This document shows, piece after piece, positions 1 through 6,786 of a stretch of 9,626 nucleotides of DNA. The notes beneath the pieces are model-generated. The model worked only from the letters and a program-made list of their open reading frames with translations. It was not told the DNA's origin and did no database searches. The first letter of the stretch is position 1. Every line of letters starts with the position of its first letter. Source of the stretch: Gemmatimonadota bacterium (GTDB lineage: Bacteria > Gemmatimonadota > Gemmatimonadetes > Gemmatimonadales > GWC2-71-9); NCBI GenBank assembly GCA_004357415.1, contig SMVY01000150.1, forward strand, positions 1 to 9,626, given 5' to 3'. A program made the position numbers and the translations under genes.

Positions 1-360
1 CGGGAACTGGCCGATGCGTTCGGTGGCTCCAACCGGGTGTTACTTGCCTCGCATCCTGTCTATCAATACTTGGCCCGGCGCTATGATCTTCAGTTGAGCA
101 GCGTGCACTTCGAGCCTGATGAAGCTCCGTCCGAACTGGCGTGGAGTGATCTCGAGCGCTTGCGCGGCCGCAGTGGGGCCACCGTCATGCTGTGGGAAGC
201 GGAGCCGTTGCCGCAAACGCGCGAGCGACTGGTAGGCATGGGGCTACGGCTGGCCGTGTTCGACCCCGCCGGCAACCGTCCGGCCACGGGTGACTACCTT
301 TCGGTGATGCGGAGCAATATTGCCAACCTCGAAACTTCCGCGAACGCGGTTCAGCACTAG
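1..360 (+). CDS. Metal (Zn/Mn) ABC transporter substrate-binding protein, C-terminal part
   Basis: The reading frame is open from base 1, so the 5' end lies outside the window; 119 residues and the TAG stop are visible. The fragment reads like the C-terminal lobe of TroA/ZnuA-type periplasmic binding proteins, which hand Zn or Mn to an inner-membrane ABC importer. The visible ASHPVYQYLARRY segment is the family's histidine-containing motif; this His (fragment residue 18, bases 52-54) is normally a metal ligand. FDPAGN carries an Asp (fragment residue 88, bases 262-264) at the place of the usual fourth ligand, and the GDYLSVMRSNIANL tail matches the family's final helix. The GTG at 37 is an internal valine, not the start. 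The metal cannot be decided from this end, and no permease or ATPase partner is visible downstream. The family call is fairly sure. Confidence 0.85.
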   Translation, partial: RELADAFGGSNRVLLASHPVYQYLARRYDLQLSSVHFEPDEAPSELAWSDLERLRGRSGATVMLWEAEPLPQTRERLVGMGLRLAVFDPAGNRPATGDYLSVMRSNIANLETSANAVQH

Positions 361-378
361 GGTTGCCATTGATGTCCT

Positions 379-390
379 CGGAAAATTCCG
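379..390. promoter_or_regulatory. Short inverted repeat upstream of the sigma-54 regulator
   Basis: CGGAA and TTCCG are perfect 5-bp inverted arms separated by two A residues. The site lies in the 36-base gap between the metal-binding protein gene and the regulator gene, ending six bases before the GTG start. It could be an operator, perhaps autoregulatory, but arms this short occur by chance. Its right half (ATTCCG) resembles the right part of the direct repeats at 2548-2590. Confidence 0.25.
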
Positions 391-396
391 TCTGAC

Positions 397-2547
397 GTGT
401 CCCACCTCTCCATAGCCCTGTACCTGGTAGCCGGCGCCTGTCTCACGATGGCCGCTCTCACCGGCAACGTATGGTTGCGGCGGCGGGACATGGCGTCGTA
501 TGGGCTGTTTGCTCTGGCCTGCATAGCCGTGGCGTGCAACGCACTCTGGGATTCGCAGCTGTATTCTGCCGGCAGTGTATCCGCGTATGTCCAGGCACTG
601 CGGTGGGCCGTCTTCTCCATCATCTTCTTCCTTATCAGTCTGACGTGGTTCGTGGTCGCCCACACGGGAACGGCACGCCGCTGGCTCGCGTGGACCGTTA
701 CCGGCATTCTGGCGCTCGATGTGGTGATCAACCTGGTGTCGCCCTTTACCCTGGTCTACACTGGAATAGACGGATTGGGCACCGCGACCCTTCTCTGGGG
801 CGAATCGATCACTGTGGCTGTGGGGTCGACCAGCCTCCTGAGATGGTCGTTGGTTCAGGCCCCTGGTGTGCTCCTTACGATTCTGGTAGTCGACAGCCTC
901 CAGCGCCAATGGCGGCAAGGGTCCCGGGAGCATGCCATCAGCCTGGGTGGGAGCTTCCTGGTGTTCCTGCTGTTGTACGTCGTGTACGAACCCTTGGTCG
1001 ACGTGGGCCTCCTCCGCACTCCTTATGTCACGTCATTCTCCTTTATGATCGTGATCGCCTGGGTGGGACTCGGTCTCTCGAGCGAAGTGGTCCGGGCGTC
1101 CGTCTTGTCGCGCGAGGTCGTGGCCAACGAGCTTCGCTGGCGGTCGCTCCTTGAAGGCGTGCAGCTGATGGTCATAGGGGTGGATGCCGATGGCCGCATC
1201 GAGTACAGCAACCCGTTCTTCGAGTCGGTGACGGGATATGCCGAGGACGATGTGCGCGGCCGGTCGATCACTTCGCTCTTCCGGGAAGGAACGGCCCTCT
1301 ACCCGGGCGCGCATGCCGGCGAGGCTCCCGAGCACACCGAGGAAGTGTTCACCACCAAAGACGGGGCCGAACGCCGGGTGCTGTGGTCAACGGTCGACCT
1401 GTTCGACTCGAGCGGTACGCTTTGTGGAGCGGTCGGAATCGGGGCCGACCTGACCGACCGCGTCGAGGCCGAGGAGGCTCGCGACCAGGCGCTCGCCGAG
1501 TTGAAACTGCTCAAAGACCGGCTGGCCGAAGAAAACCTCTACTTGCGAGCCGAGGTGCTCTCGTCGCATGGGTTCGAGGAAATGATCGGGGAGAGTGACG
1601 CGTTGCGCTACGTGCTGCACCGCGTGGAGCAGGTGGCCGGCACCGACGCCACCGTCCTCATCGAAGGCGAGACCGGCGTGGGGAAGGAATTGGTGGCTCG
1701 CGCGGTTCACCTGAAGAGTGGCCGCGCCGGGGCCGCATTCATCAAGGTGAACTGCGCCGCTCTCCCGGCCAACCTCATCGAGAGCGAACTCTTCGGCCAC
1801 GAACGCGGCGCCTTCACCGGCGCCAACCAGATGCGGCGCGGCCGGTTCGAGCTGGCCGATGGCGGCACCCTGCTGCTCGACGAGGTTGCGGAATTGCCGA
1901 TCGAATTGCAGGTGCGGCTGCTCAGGGTGCTGCAAGACGGGACGTTCGAGCGTGTGGGAAGCTCGCGGACACGAACGGTGGATGTCAGGATCATCTCGGC
2001 CACCAACCGTGGCCTGAAGGGCGAGGTCGACGCCGGCCGTTTCCGGGAGGATCTGTTCTACCGGCTCAATGTATACCCGATCAGCGTGCCGCCCCTCCGA
2101 GAGCGAACCGAGGACATTCCGCTTCTGGTAGCGCACTTCGTTCGCCACTACGCCGAGCGTTCCGGCAAGGAGGTGTCCGAGATCTCGCCGTCCACGCTGC
2201 GACGATTGAGTGAGTATCCCTGGCCGGGGAACGTTCGCGAGTTGCAGAATGTGCTCGAGCGCGCCGTCATCACCTCAGTGGGTTCGGTGTTGGAGATCGA
2301 CAGCCTTGCCGCTCCTGCGGCCGTGCCCGAGGCTGGATCGGCGTCTCACTCGTCGGTCCTGAGATCGCTGGTCGAGGTCGAGCGTAGCCACATCCTGGCT
2401 GTCCTCCGCTCTACCCGTGGCCGGGTTGCGGGGGCCGGCGGTGCCGCTGGGGTGTTGGGAATCCACCCCAACACCCTCCGGTCGCGAATGAGCAAGCTGG
2501 GCATCGACCCGGCCGAGTACAAGAAGACCCCCTCTCCGCGGCCCTAG
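397..2547 (+). CDS. Membrane-anchored sigma-54-dependent activator (7TM-PAS-AAA+-Fis)
   Basis: This 716-residue protein is a bacterial enhancer-binding protein: it hydrolyses ATP to open promoters held by sigma-54 RNA polymerase. Seven hydrophobic segments (about 4-26, 32-51, 67-88, 95-117, 148-166, 180-200, 209-229) form an N-terminal membrane sensor. A PAS domain follows (about 247-365), then a charged probable coiled coil (about 360-395) and the AAA+ domain. Walker A is GETGVGKE at 424-431, the sigma-54-contacting loop GAFTGA at 471-476, Walker B LLLDEV at 492-497, and WPGNVREL starts at 609. A Fis-type helix-turn-helix ends the protein (about 675-705, GAAGVLGIHPNTLRSRM). All activator motifs look intact. 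GTG 397 is the only ordinary start, because an in-frame stop lies at 370-372; a clear ribosome site is lacking. The fused sensor replaces the receiver domain of NtrC-type relatives, so it probably acts without a kinase. The signal sensed is unknown. Repeats just past the stop codon may be its binding site. Confidence 0.93.
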   Translation: MSHLSIALYLVAGACLTMAALTGNVWLRRRDMASYGLFALACIAVACNALWDSQLYSAGSVSAYVQALRWAVFSIIFFLISLTWFVVAHTGTARRWLAWTVTGILALDVVINLVSPFTLVYTGIDGLGTATLLWGESITVAVGSTSLLRWSLVQAPGVLLTILVVDSLQRQWRQGSREHAISLGGSFLVFLLLYVVYEPLVDVGLLRTPYVTSFSFMIVIAWVGLGLSSEVVRASVLSREVVANELRWRSLLEGVQLMVIGVDADGRIEYSNPFFESVTGYAEDDVRGRSITSLFREGTALYPGAHAGEAPEHTEEVFTTKDGAERRVLWSTVDLFDSSGTLCGAVGIGADLTDRVEAEEARDQALAELKLLKDRLAEENLYLRAEVLSSHGFEEMIGESDALRYVLHRVEQVAGTDATVLIEGETGVGKELVARAVHLKSGRAGAAFIKVNCAALPANLIESELFGHERGAFTGANQMRRGRFELADGGTLLLDEVAELPIELQVRLLRVLQDGTFERVGSSRTRTVDVRIISATNRGLKGEVDAGRFREDLFYRLNVYPISVPPLRERTEDIPLLVAHFVRHYAERSGKEVSEISPSTLRRLSEYPWPGNVRELQNVLERAVITSVGSVLEIDSLAAPAAVPEAGSASHSSVLRSLVEVERSHILAVLRSTRGRVAGAGGAAGVLGIHPNTLRSRMSKLGIDPAEYKKTPSPRP

Positions 2548-2590
2548 ATACGATATTCCGGCACGAAATGTCGTGCCATACGATATTCCG
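2548..2590. repeat. 13-bp direct repeat flanking a perfect 7-bp palindrome; candidate activator binding site
   Basis: ATACGATATTCCG occurs exactly at 2548-2560 and again at 2578-2590, 30 bases apart. Between the copies GGCACGA (2560-2566) and TCGTGCC (2571-2577) form a perfect inverted repeat around AATG. The module starts one base after the regulator's stop codon. No T-tract follows, which argues against a simple intrinsic terminator. Its position in a non-coding stretch ahead of the next gene suits an enhancer (upstream activating site) for the Fis-type DNA-binding domain encoded just before it. That link is an inference; a structured regulatory RNA element is the alternative. Confidence 0.6.
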
Positions 2591-2711
2591 TGACCCAGAA
2601 GATCCTGGTTTCCCCGGAGTTTCTCTGTGGGCTGTCCCCATAAGTCTTTACCTCACATACTGTTACAACGGTCGCCTGGCAAAGGGCTCTCTTGTGGCAC
2701 CAAACCTGTCT
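2591..2711 (+). promoter_or_regulatory. Probable non-coding leader/promoter region of the ABM-like gene
   Basis: A reading frame continues upstream through this stretch to 2568, but its codons lack the GC-rich third positions of the neighbouring genes and its translation resembles nothing recognisable, so it is read as untranslated. A TGGCAC hexamer at 2695-2700 followed at the right distance by CTGT gives a partial match to the sigma-54 -24/-12 pattern (the -12 GC is GT). An AT-richer stretch around 2641-2670 could hold a sigma-70 promoter, but no convincing -35/-10 pair was found. Confidence 0.35.
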
Positions 2712-3095
2712 ATGGCGGAGGCAGTCACCACCTCCCTCATCCTGGACTACCGATCGGTGTACGGGCTCGAAATCATGATCCAGATCCGGCCTGACAAGCA
2801 CGAGGAGTTTGTTCAGGCGGTGGAGGAGCTTCGGCCTGGCGCCCCGGTCGGGGACGACCCGGCCGAGGTCTCGGGGCTGTTCCACCGCACCGGGGCGGAG
2901 GATCGATTCCTGTGGCTCGAACGGTGGGCAACTCTGGGTGGGCTGTCCGACCGTCTCGCCTCGGACAATTTCCGGGCCCTGCTAGGGGCCATTCGAGTGC
3001 TTGGTGAGCTCAAGGAGGCCCGAGTCGTCACCAGTGACGAATCCGATCAGTTGGCCCTCCTGAGGGATCAACTCCAAGGCGGGGGACCGGGCTGA
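2712..3095 (+). CDS. Antibiotic biosynthesis monooxygenase (ABM)-like small protein
   Basis: The C-terminal hundred residues read like the ABM/quinol-monooxygenase ferredoxin-like fold: a first strand followed by RPDKHEEFVQAVEEL, a central FLWLERWATLGGLSDRL segment, and SDNFRALLGAIRVLGEL, which matches the family's S-x-x-F-R-x-L-L-G-A pattern. Members are small, usually dimeric, cofactor-light oxygenases or heme/quinol-binding proteins; the substrate here is unknown. The start is uncertain. ATG 2712 (127 residues) is chosen because codons from there on have GC-rich third positions, but it has no clear ribosome site. GTG 2757 (112 residues) and ATG 2775 are alternatives closer to the usual length. 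GGAGG (2717-2721) and CCTCC (2731-2735) could pair in the mRNA just after the chosen start. The gene follows the sigma-54 regulator and the repeat module at 2548-2590, so it is a candidate target of that regulator. Confidence 0.68.
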   Translation: MAEAVTTSLILDYRSVYGLEIMIQIRPDKHEEFVQAVEELRPGAPVGDDPAEVSGLFHRTGAEDRFLWLERWATLGGLSDRLASDNFRALLGAIRVLGELKEARVVTSDESDQLALLRDQLQGGGPG

Positions 3096-3111
3096 GTCAG
3101 GACAGCAGATA

Positions 3112-3130
3112 TCGGCAACTATTCGGCAAC
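3112..3130. repeat. Tandem TCGGCAAC repeat upstream of the outer-membrane barrel gene
   Basis: TCGGCAAC is present at 3112-3119 and again at 3123-3130, 11 bases apart, or about one helical turn. The pair lies in the 53-base gap before the GTG start at 3149 and just ahead of its ribosome site. Repeats on the same DNA face can be an operator for a regulator; no factor can be named. Confidence 0.35.
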
Positions 3131-3148
3131 CATACGGAGAAAACCAGA

Positions 3149-4018
3149 GTGAGATATTCGATACCAAGTATCGCAGGGCTTTCGATTGGTGGCTTGTGTG
3201 CCTTCGTGCTGGCGACCGGCGCCGAGGCTCAGGAGCAAAGCCGAGAATCAATGGCGCTCGATAACACCGCTTCCCAGTGGTCTTTTCAGTTTGCCTACCA
3301 GGCCAACACGGACTACCGGCGGGACACGCTGGCCAACGGTTTCATCCGCCCGGAAGGGAACAAGGGTTTCTTCCAACTGCGGATCGTGGCGCCGGTTCCG
3401 ATCGCTGGTGGAGCCGCGCAAGGTGGCGTCACCATTCTGCCGCGGCTCACCATGCGCTATACCGAAAACAAGGACGGGGAGTGGGGCCTGGCGCCCACGG
3501 ATGTGTTCGCGCTCATCGTCCCGTTGGAGTGGTCGACCGGCCGCGCCGGTATCGGTCCCGACGTGGTGATCCCCGGCAGCATCAAAGTGGGGAGCAACAC
3601 CTGGGCCTACGGCCTGGCGGGAGCCGTGATTCAGCGGTTGTTCAACGAAAAAGTGATGGCGGGACTACTGCTGCAGCAGACGTGGGGCAAGCGTGACGTG
3701 GTGGACCCCGACCAACCGATACCGACCGGCATGACCGAGACCGGCGCCAACCCGATGGTGATCAACCCGTTCGTCAACGTTCAGTTGGGTAAGGGCTGGT
3801 ACCTGGGGACCAACGACATGGCGATACTGTACAGCTGGGAGTTCGGTGGCTGGAAGATCCCGGTGGGTGTTCGCGTCGGCTATGTACTGGTACGCCCCAG
3901 CAACTCCTGGAACTTCTACTTCGAGTACGCCACGGAATTCGGCACCGACGATTGGCCGGGGGCCATAGCCAAGAACAAGATCCGCCTCAATGTCTCTTAC
4001 ACCGTCCCGGTCGGCTAG
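3149..4018 (+). CDS. Exported outer-membrane beta-barrel protein, Phenol_MetA_deg/transporter-like
   Basis: A 289-residue protein with a clear signal peptide: hydrophobic core to about residue 24 and an AEA-QE cleavage site after Ala27. The mature part is rich in alternating aromatic/polar strands (FFQLRIVAPVPI, GLAGAVIQRLF, VMAGLLLQQTWG, GWKIPVGVRVGYVLV, NFYFEYATEF) and ends in RLNVSYTVPVG, as in outer-membrane barrels. The strand pattern resembles the Phenol_MetA_deg-like family often annotated as 'transporter' (or, misleadingly, 'neuromedin U'), thought to move hydrophobic or aromatic compounds across the outer membrane. GTG 3149 is supported by GGAGA at 3136-3140, eight bases upstream. 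A 6-bp hairpin (CGATAC/GTATCG, 3159-3173) sits in codons 4-9. It is the first gene of the sulfatase cluster, 30 bases before the next. The barrel call is fairly sure; the substrate is unknown. Confidence 0.75.
   Translation: MRYSIPSIAGLSIGGLCAFVLATGAEAQEQSRESMALDNTASQWSFQFAYQANTDYRRDTLANGFIRPEGNKGFFQLRIVAPVPIAGGAAQGGVTILPRLTMRYTENKDGEWGLAPTDVFALIVPLEWSTGRAGIGPDVVIPGSIKVGSNTWAYGLAGAVIQRLFNEKVMAGLLLQQTWGKRDVVDPDQPIPTGMTETGANPMVINPFVNVQLGKGWYLGTNDMAILYSWEFGGWKIPVGVRVGYVLVRPSNSWNFYFEYATEFGTDDWPGAIAKNKIRLNVSYTVPVG
3159..3173 (+). promoter_or_regulatory. Hairpin inside the first codons of the barrel gene
   Basis: CGATAC and GTATCG pair perfectly over a three-base loop, beginning ten bases after the start of the GTG codon at 3149. 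A stem so close to the initiation site may dampen translation. It may also be a chance palindrome, since it is short. Confidence 0.25.
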
Positions 4019-4048
4019 CATCTCTGCCTTGGTGGGGGATGGTCCGGC

Positions 4049-4588
4049 ATGAACGCACCGACGGAACCGATCGCCGCGGCACCGACCCCGAGGGGACGGA
4101 TGATCTTCGGGACCACCGTTTTCGTAGTGGGCCAGTTGGCGCCCTTGGCGGTGCCGCTGGTGACCCGCAGCGATCTGGCGCCCGGGGTCAAGGCGACGCT
4201 CACCGGCCTGCTGCTGCTGGGAGTCCCCGAACTGGCCATCCTGGCCGCGGTGGCCATCCTGGGCAAGGCCGGGTTCGACGCCTTGGTGGGCGGCGTCAAG
4301 CGGCGGCTGGGGGCGTTCTTCAAGGAGCACGGGCCGGCGCAGCAGGTGAGCCGGACGCGGTATCGCATCGGGCTGGTGCTGTTCCTGGTGCCGGTGCTGT
4401 TCGGTTGGGCCTCGCCCTATGTGGGCGGCCACCTGCCGGGCTACGACGCGAACCGCCTGTGGTACGCCGCGACCGGCGACGTCATCATGGTAGTGAGTCT
4501 GTTCGTTCTGGGCGGAGCGTTTTGGGACAAGCTGCGGAGTCTGTTTGTCCACCGTGCCACGGCGACCTTCCCGGCGGTCGGTTCATGA
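4049..4588 (+). CDS. Four-helix inner-membrane protein, 'transporter suffix domain'-like, internally duplicated
   Basis: A 179-residue membrane protein. After a short Pro/Ala-rich N-terminus, hydrophobic segments lie at about 18-37, 48-72, 105-123 and 141-158, with basic stretches (VKRRLG, HRA) on one side. It resembles small proteins annotated as 'transporter suffix domain-containing', whose biochemical role is unknown. The two halves look homologous: residues 15-38 and 102-125 share R-x-R-x3-G-x3-F-x-V-x2-L-x3-A-x-P-x-V (9 of 24 identical), and each second helix ends in a related motif, LGKAGFDAL (71-79) and LGGAFWDKL (154-162). ATG 4049 has a strong ribosome site, GGGGGA at 4034-4039. It sits 30 bases after the barrel gene and 56 before the sulfatase, so co-transcription is likely. 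No transport activity can be claimed from the sequence. Confidence 0.75.
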   Translation: MNAPTEPIAAAPTPRGRMIFGTTVFVVGQLAPLAVPLVTRSDLAPGVKATLTGLLLLGVPELAILAAVAILGKAGFDALVGGVKRRLGAFFKEHGPAQQVSRTRYRIGLVLFLVPVLFGWASPYVGGHLPGYDANRLWYAATGDVIMVVSLFVLGGAFWDKLRSLFVHRATATFPAVGS

Positions 4589-4644
4589 ATGAAATACACG
4601 TTTACGGTTCGAAATCACCAAACCACAACTCGAGGTACGAAGCA

Positions 4645-6171
4645 ATGACCAGAGTGGCACGAACCTTCGTCGCATCGCTTGCCTTGATATTCTTGACGGC
4701 AGCGTCGGCACCAGCGCAAGACAAGCCCAACATCCTGGTGATTTGGGGTGACGACATCGGCTGGAGCAACCTCAGTGTGTACAACCAGGGCATCATGGGC
4801 TATGAGACACCCAACATCGACCGCATCGCCGACGAAGGAGCGATGTTTACCGACTGGTATTCGCAACAGTCCTGTACCGCCGGCCGGGCGGCGTTCATTC
4901 TCGGGCAACATCCGTTTCGAACGGGACTCCTGACCATCGGCATGCCCGGTTCGGATCAGGGGATTCAGGCGGGAATGCCCACGATTGCGGAATTGTTGGC
5001 ACCGATGGGGTATACCTCGGGGCAATTTGGTAAGAATCACCTGGGGGACCAGGACGAGCATCTCCCCACCAACCACGGGTTCGATGAATTCTTCGGTAAT
5101 CTGTATCATCTGAACGCCGAGGAAGAGCCGGAGACCTATTACTACCCGAAGGACCCGGCATTCCACGAGCGGTTCGGACCGCGAGGAGTGATCCACAGCT
5201 ATTCCGACGGTCGTATAGAGGATACGGGGCCGCTCACCCAGAAGCGGATGGAGACGGTCGACGAAGAATTTCTGGGCGCCGCCCTCGACTTCATCGAACG
5301 GGCGCACGCGCGGAACCAGCCATTCTTCGTCTGGTTCAGTGCCACGCGGATGCACGTGTGGACTCGGCTCAAAGAAGAAAGCGTGGGCGTTACCGGTATC
5401 GGCCTCTACCCCGATGGCATGGTGGAGCACGACGGGCACGTGGGCATCCTCCTTCAGAAGCTGGATGAACTTGGCATCACCGACAACACCATCGTCATGT
5501 ACTCGACCGACAACGGCGCTGAAAAGTTCACCTGGCCCGATGGTGGCACCACACCGTTTCACGGAGAGAAGGGCACCACATGGGAGGGTGGCTTCCGCGC
5601 CCCTGCCCTTATTCGGTGGCCGGGAGTGATCGAGCCGGGGACGGTGTACAACGACATCTTCTCGCATGAGGATATGATGCCGACTCTGGTGGCGGCTGCC
5701 GGGGATCCTGACATCAAGGACAAGTTGCTCCAGGGGTATCAGGTCGGCGACAAGAACTTCAAGGTACATCTTGACGGATTCAACCTGATGCCGTTCTTCC
5801 GAGGGGAGGAAGACAGCTCCCCGCGCGAAGCGATCTACTACTTCGACCAGGCCGGCGGTCTCAACGCCATTCGGGTGGGAAACTGGAAGTTGCATTTCAC
5901 GCTGCTCGAGGGACCCATCAATGAGGCGGTCCGGGTAAAGCGCGCCTGGCCGGTGGTGATCAACTTGCGCGCCGATCCCTATGAGCGCATGTGGGCGGAT
6001 TCCCAGATGTACATGCGTTGGATGGCTGACCAGATGTGGGCGTTTGTGCCGGCGCAACAGTATGTGGCGGAGTTCCTGTCGACCTTCCAGGAGTTCCCTC
6101 CTGTGCGGGGGTCATCGTTGGGCATCGACCAGGTGTTGCAGGAATTGCAACAGCAAGGGACGGGCCGGTAG
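4645..6171 (+). CDS. Exported arylsulfatase-type sulfatase (S1 family)
   Basis: A 508-residue sulfatase of the alkaline-phosphatase superfamily, predicted to hydrolyse sulfate esters in the periplasm. A signal peptide ends near APAQ-D (residues 22-26). The active-site motif is CTAGR at 77-81: Cys77 would be oxidised to formylglycine, with Ala in place of the usual Pro of C-x-P-x-R. Metal and catalytic residues are visible: Asp36-Asp37 (WGDDIGW), Lys130 and His132 (GKNHLGD), His237 (RMHVW), Asp289-Asn290 (DNGAE) and Lys309 (HGEKGTTWEGGFR). The C-terminal PAQQYV...FQEFPP stretch is typical of one arylsulfatase subgroup. ATG 4645 is chosen because GAGG (4632-4635) lies nine bases upstream and a signal peptide follows; ATG 4585 would overlap the previous stop, but its codons look non-coding. 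No formylglycine-generating enzyme is seen here. The enzyme class is very sure; the substrate is unknown. Confidence 0.95.
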   Translation: MTRVARTFVASLALIFLTAASAPAQDKPNILVIWGDDIGWSNLSVYNQGIMGYETPNIDRIADEGAMFTDWYSQQSCTAGRAAFILGQHPFRTGLLTIGMPGSDQGIQAGMPTIAELLAPMGYTSGQFGKNHLGDQDEHLPTNHGFDEFFGNLYHLNAEEEPETYYYPKDPAFHERFGPRGVIHSYSDGRIEDTGPLTQKRMETVDEEFLGAALDFIERAHARNQPFFVWFSATRMHVWTRLKEESVGVTGIGLYPDGMVEHDGHVGILLQKLDELGITDNTIVMYSTDNGAEKFTWPDGGTTPFHGEKGTTWEGGFRAPALIRWPGVIEPGTVYNDIFSHEDMMPTLVAAAGDPDIKDKLLQGYQVGDKNFKVHLDGFNLMPFFRGEEDSSPREAIYYFDQAGGLNAIRVGNWKLHFTLLEGPINEAVRVKRAWPVVINLRADPYERMWADSQMYMRWMADQMWAFVPAQQYVAEFLSTFQEFPPVRGSSLGIDQVLQELQQQGTGR

Positions 6172-6192
6172 CTCTTGAGGGTGGCCAAGAGC
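6171..6192 (+). promoter_or_regulatory. Hairpin at the sulfatase stop codon
   Basis: GCTCTTG (6171-6177) and CAAGAGC (6186-6192) are perfect 7-bp inverted arms around an eight-base loop, starting at the last base of the TAG stop. No T-tract follows, so it is not a canonical intrinsic terminator. It could protect the 3' end of the sulfatase mRNA or reduce read-through into the next gene. Confidence 0.35.
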
Positions 6193-6245
6193 CGTGTATG
6201 TGTCAATCTCGTTACCGGCTATTGGCCACTCGCCCCGGTCGTCGA

Positions 6246-6770
6246 ATGACTGATACAGTGTGCCGGGTGCTGCTGATGGCTTGCTTGCTGAGCTGCCTCA
6301 CGTCGTCTCCAGTCGCGGCTCAAGACAGGAGCCATGGCCGGGCGGTTCATCACCGCAATCACCTAGGCCTGTTCGCGGGGGCAGCCACGGAGTTCGCCGA
6401 CCACACCTCGACCACGTTCGCGGCTGGCGCCGACTACGAACGCCGACTTTCCCAGCGGATTGGGGTGGGTGTGATGGTGGACTTGACCTTCGGCGAACTC
6501 AAGAGGAACGGGTTGGCCGTCGCCGGGATCTTCCTGCATCCCGCCAGGGGGTGGCGGCTGTTCGGCGGTGCGGGTGTCGAATTCGTCGATACCGCGGCCG
6601 CTGGCACCAGCGGCGGCAGTAGCTCAAAGAGCCACGTGGCGCTCCGGCTGGCAACGGCGTATGACTTTCCGGTGGGCCGTTTCCTCGTTGGGCCGATCGT
6701 GGCCGTGGACCTCCTCGGCGAGACCGAGACCATCCTGAGCTACGGCCTCACGATCGGACTGGGATTCTGA
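6246..6770 (+). CDS. Small exported outer-membrane beta-barrel-like protein
   Basis: A 174-residue protein of unknown function. It begins with a signal peptide: hydrophobic core at about 8-21 and a VAA-QD signal peptidase I site after Ala25. LLSC at 14-17 is a poor lipobox, so a lipoprotein is possible but less likely. The mature part has alternating strands with glycines and aromatics (HLGLFAGAATEF, FAAGADYERRL, IGVGVMVDLTFG, LFGGAGVEFV, SHVALRLATAYDF) and ends in ILSYGLTIGLGF, whose final aromatic residue is typical of outer-membrane barrels. Around eight strands would fit an OmpA/OmpW-sized barrel. No strong ribosome site precedes ATG 6246; ATG 6198 would add 16 residues with a more basic start but with codons unlike the rest. 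It lies 74 bases after the sulfatase and is probably part of the same cluster. Confidence 0.7.
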   Translation: MTDTVCRVLLMACLLSCLTSSPVAAQDRSHGRAVHHRNHLGLFAGAATEFADHTSTTFAAGADYERRLSQRIGVGVMVDLTFGELKRNGLAVAGIFLHPARGWRLFGGAGVEFVDTAAAGTSGGSSSKSHVALRLATAYDFPVGRFLVGPIVAVDLLGETETILSYGLTIGLGF

Positions 6771-6786
6771 GGAGGTTCACAGCGGG

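Noticed and set aside
1387..2148. 253-codon minus-strand open frame
   Set aside because: Lies wholly opposite the conserved AAA+ domain of the regulator, so it is a shadow frame.
2568..2711. N-terminal extension of the ABM-like gene to ATG 2568
   Set aside because: Third codon positions are not GC-biased and the ATG falls inside the palindrome at 2560-2577; read as regulatory DNA instead.
3665..4552. 295-codon minus-strand open frame
   Set aside because: Antisense to the barrel and four-helix genes; composition rich in His, Arg and Gln with no recognisable domain or start context.
3952..4644. Upstream extension of the sulfatase frame to 3952
   Set aside because: The extension runs through the four-helix gene in another frame with low-complexity sequence; the signal peptide and ribosome site support ATG 4645.
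4615..6057. Long open frame (480 codons) on the minus strand
   Set aside because: It mirrors the sulfatase gene, whose + strand motifs are unmistakable; long antisense frames are common in GC-rich DNA and the translation resembles no protein family.
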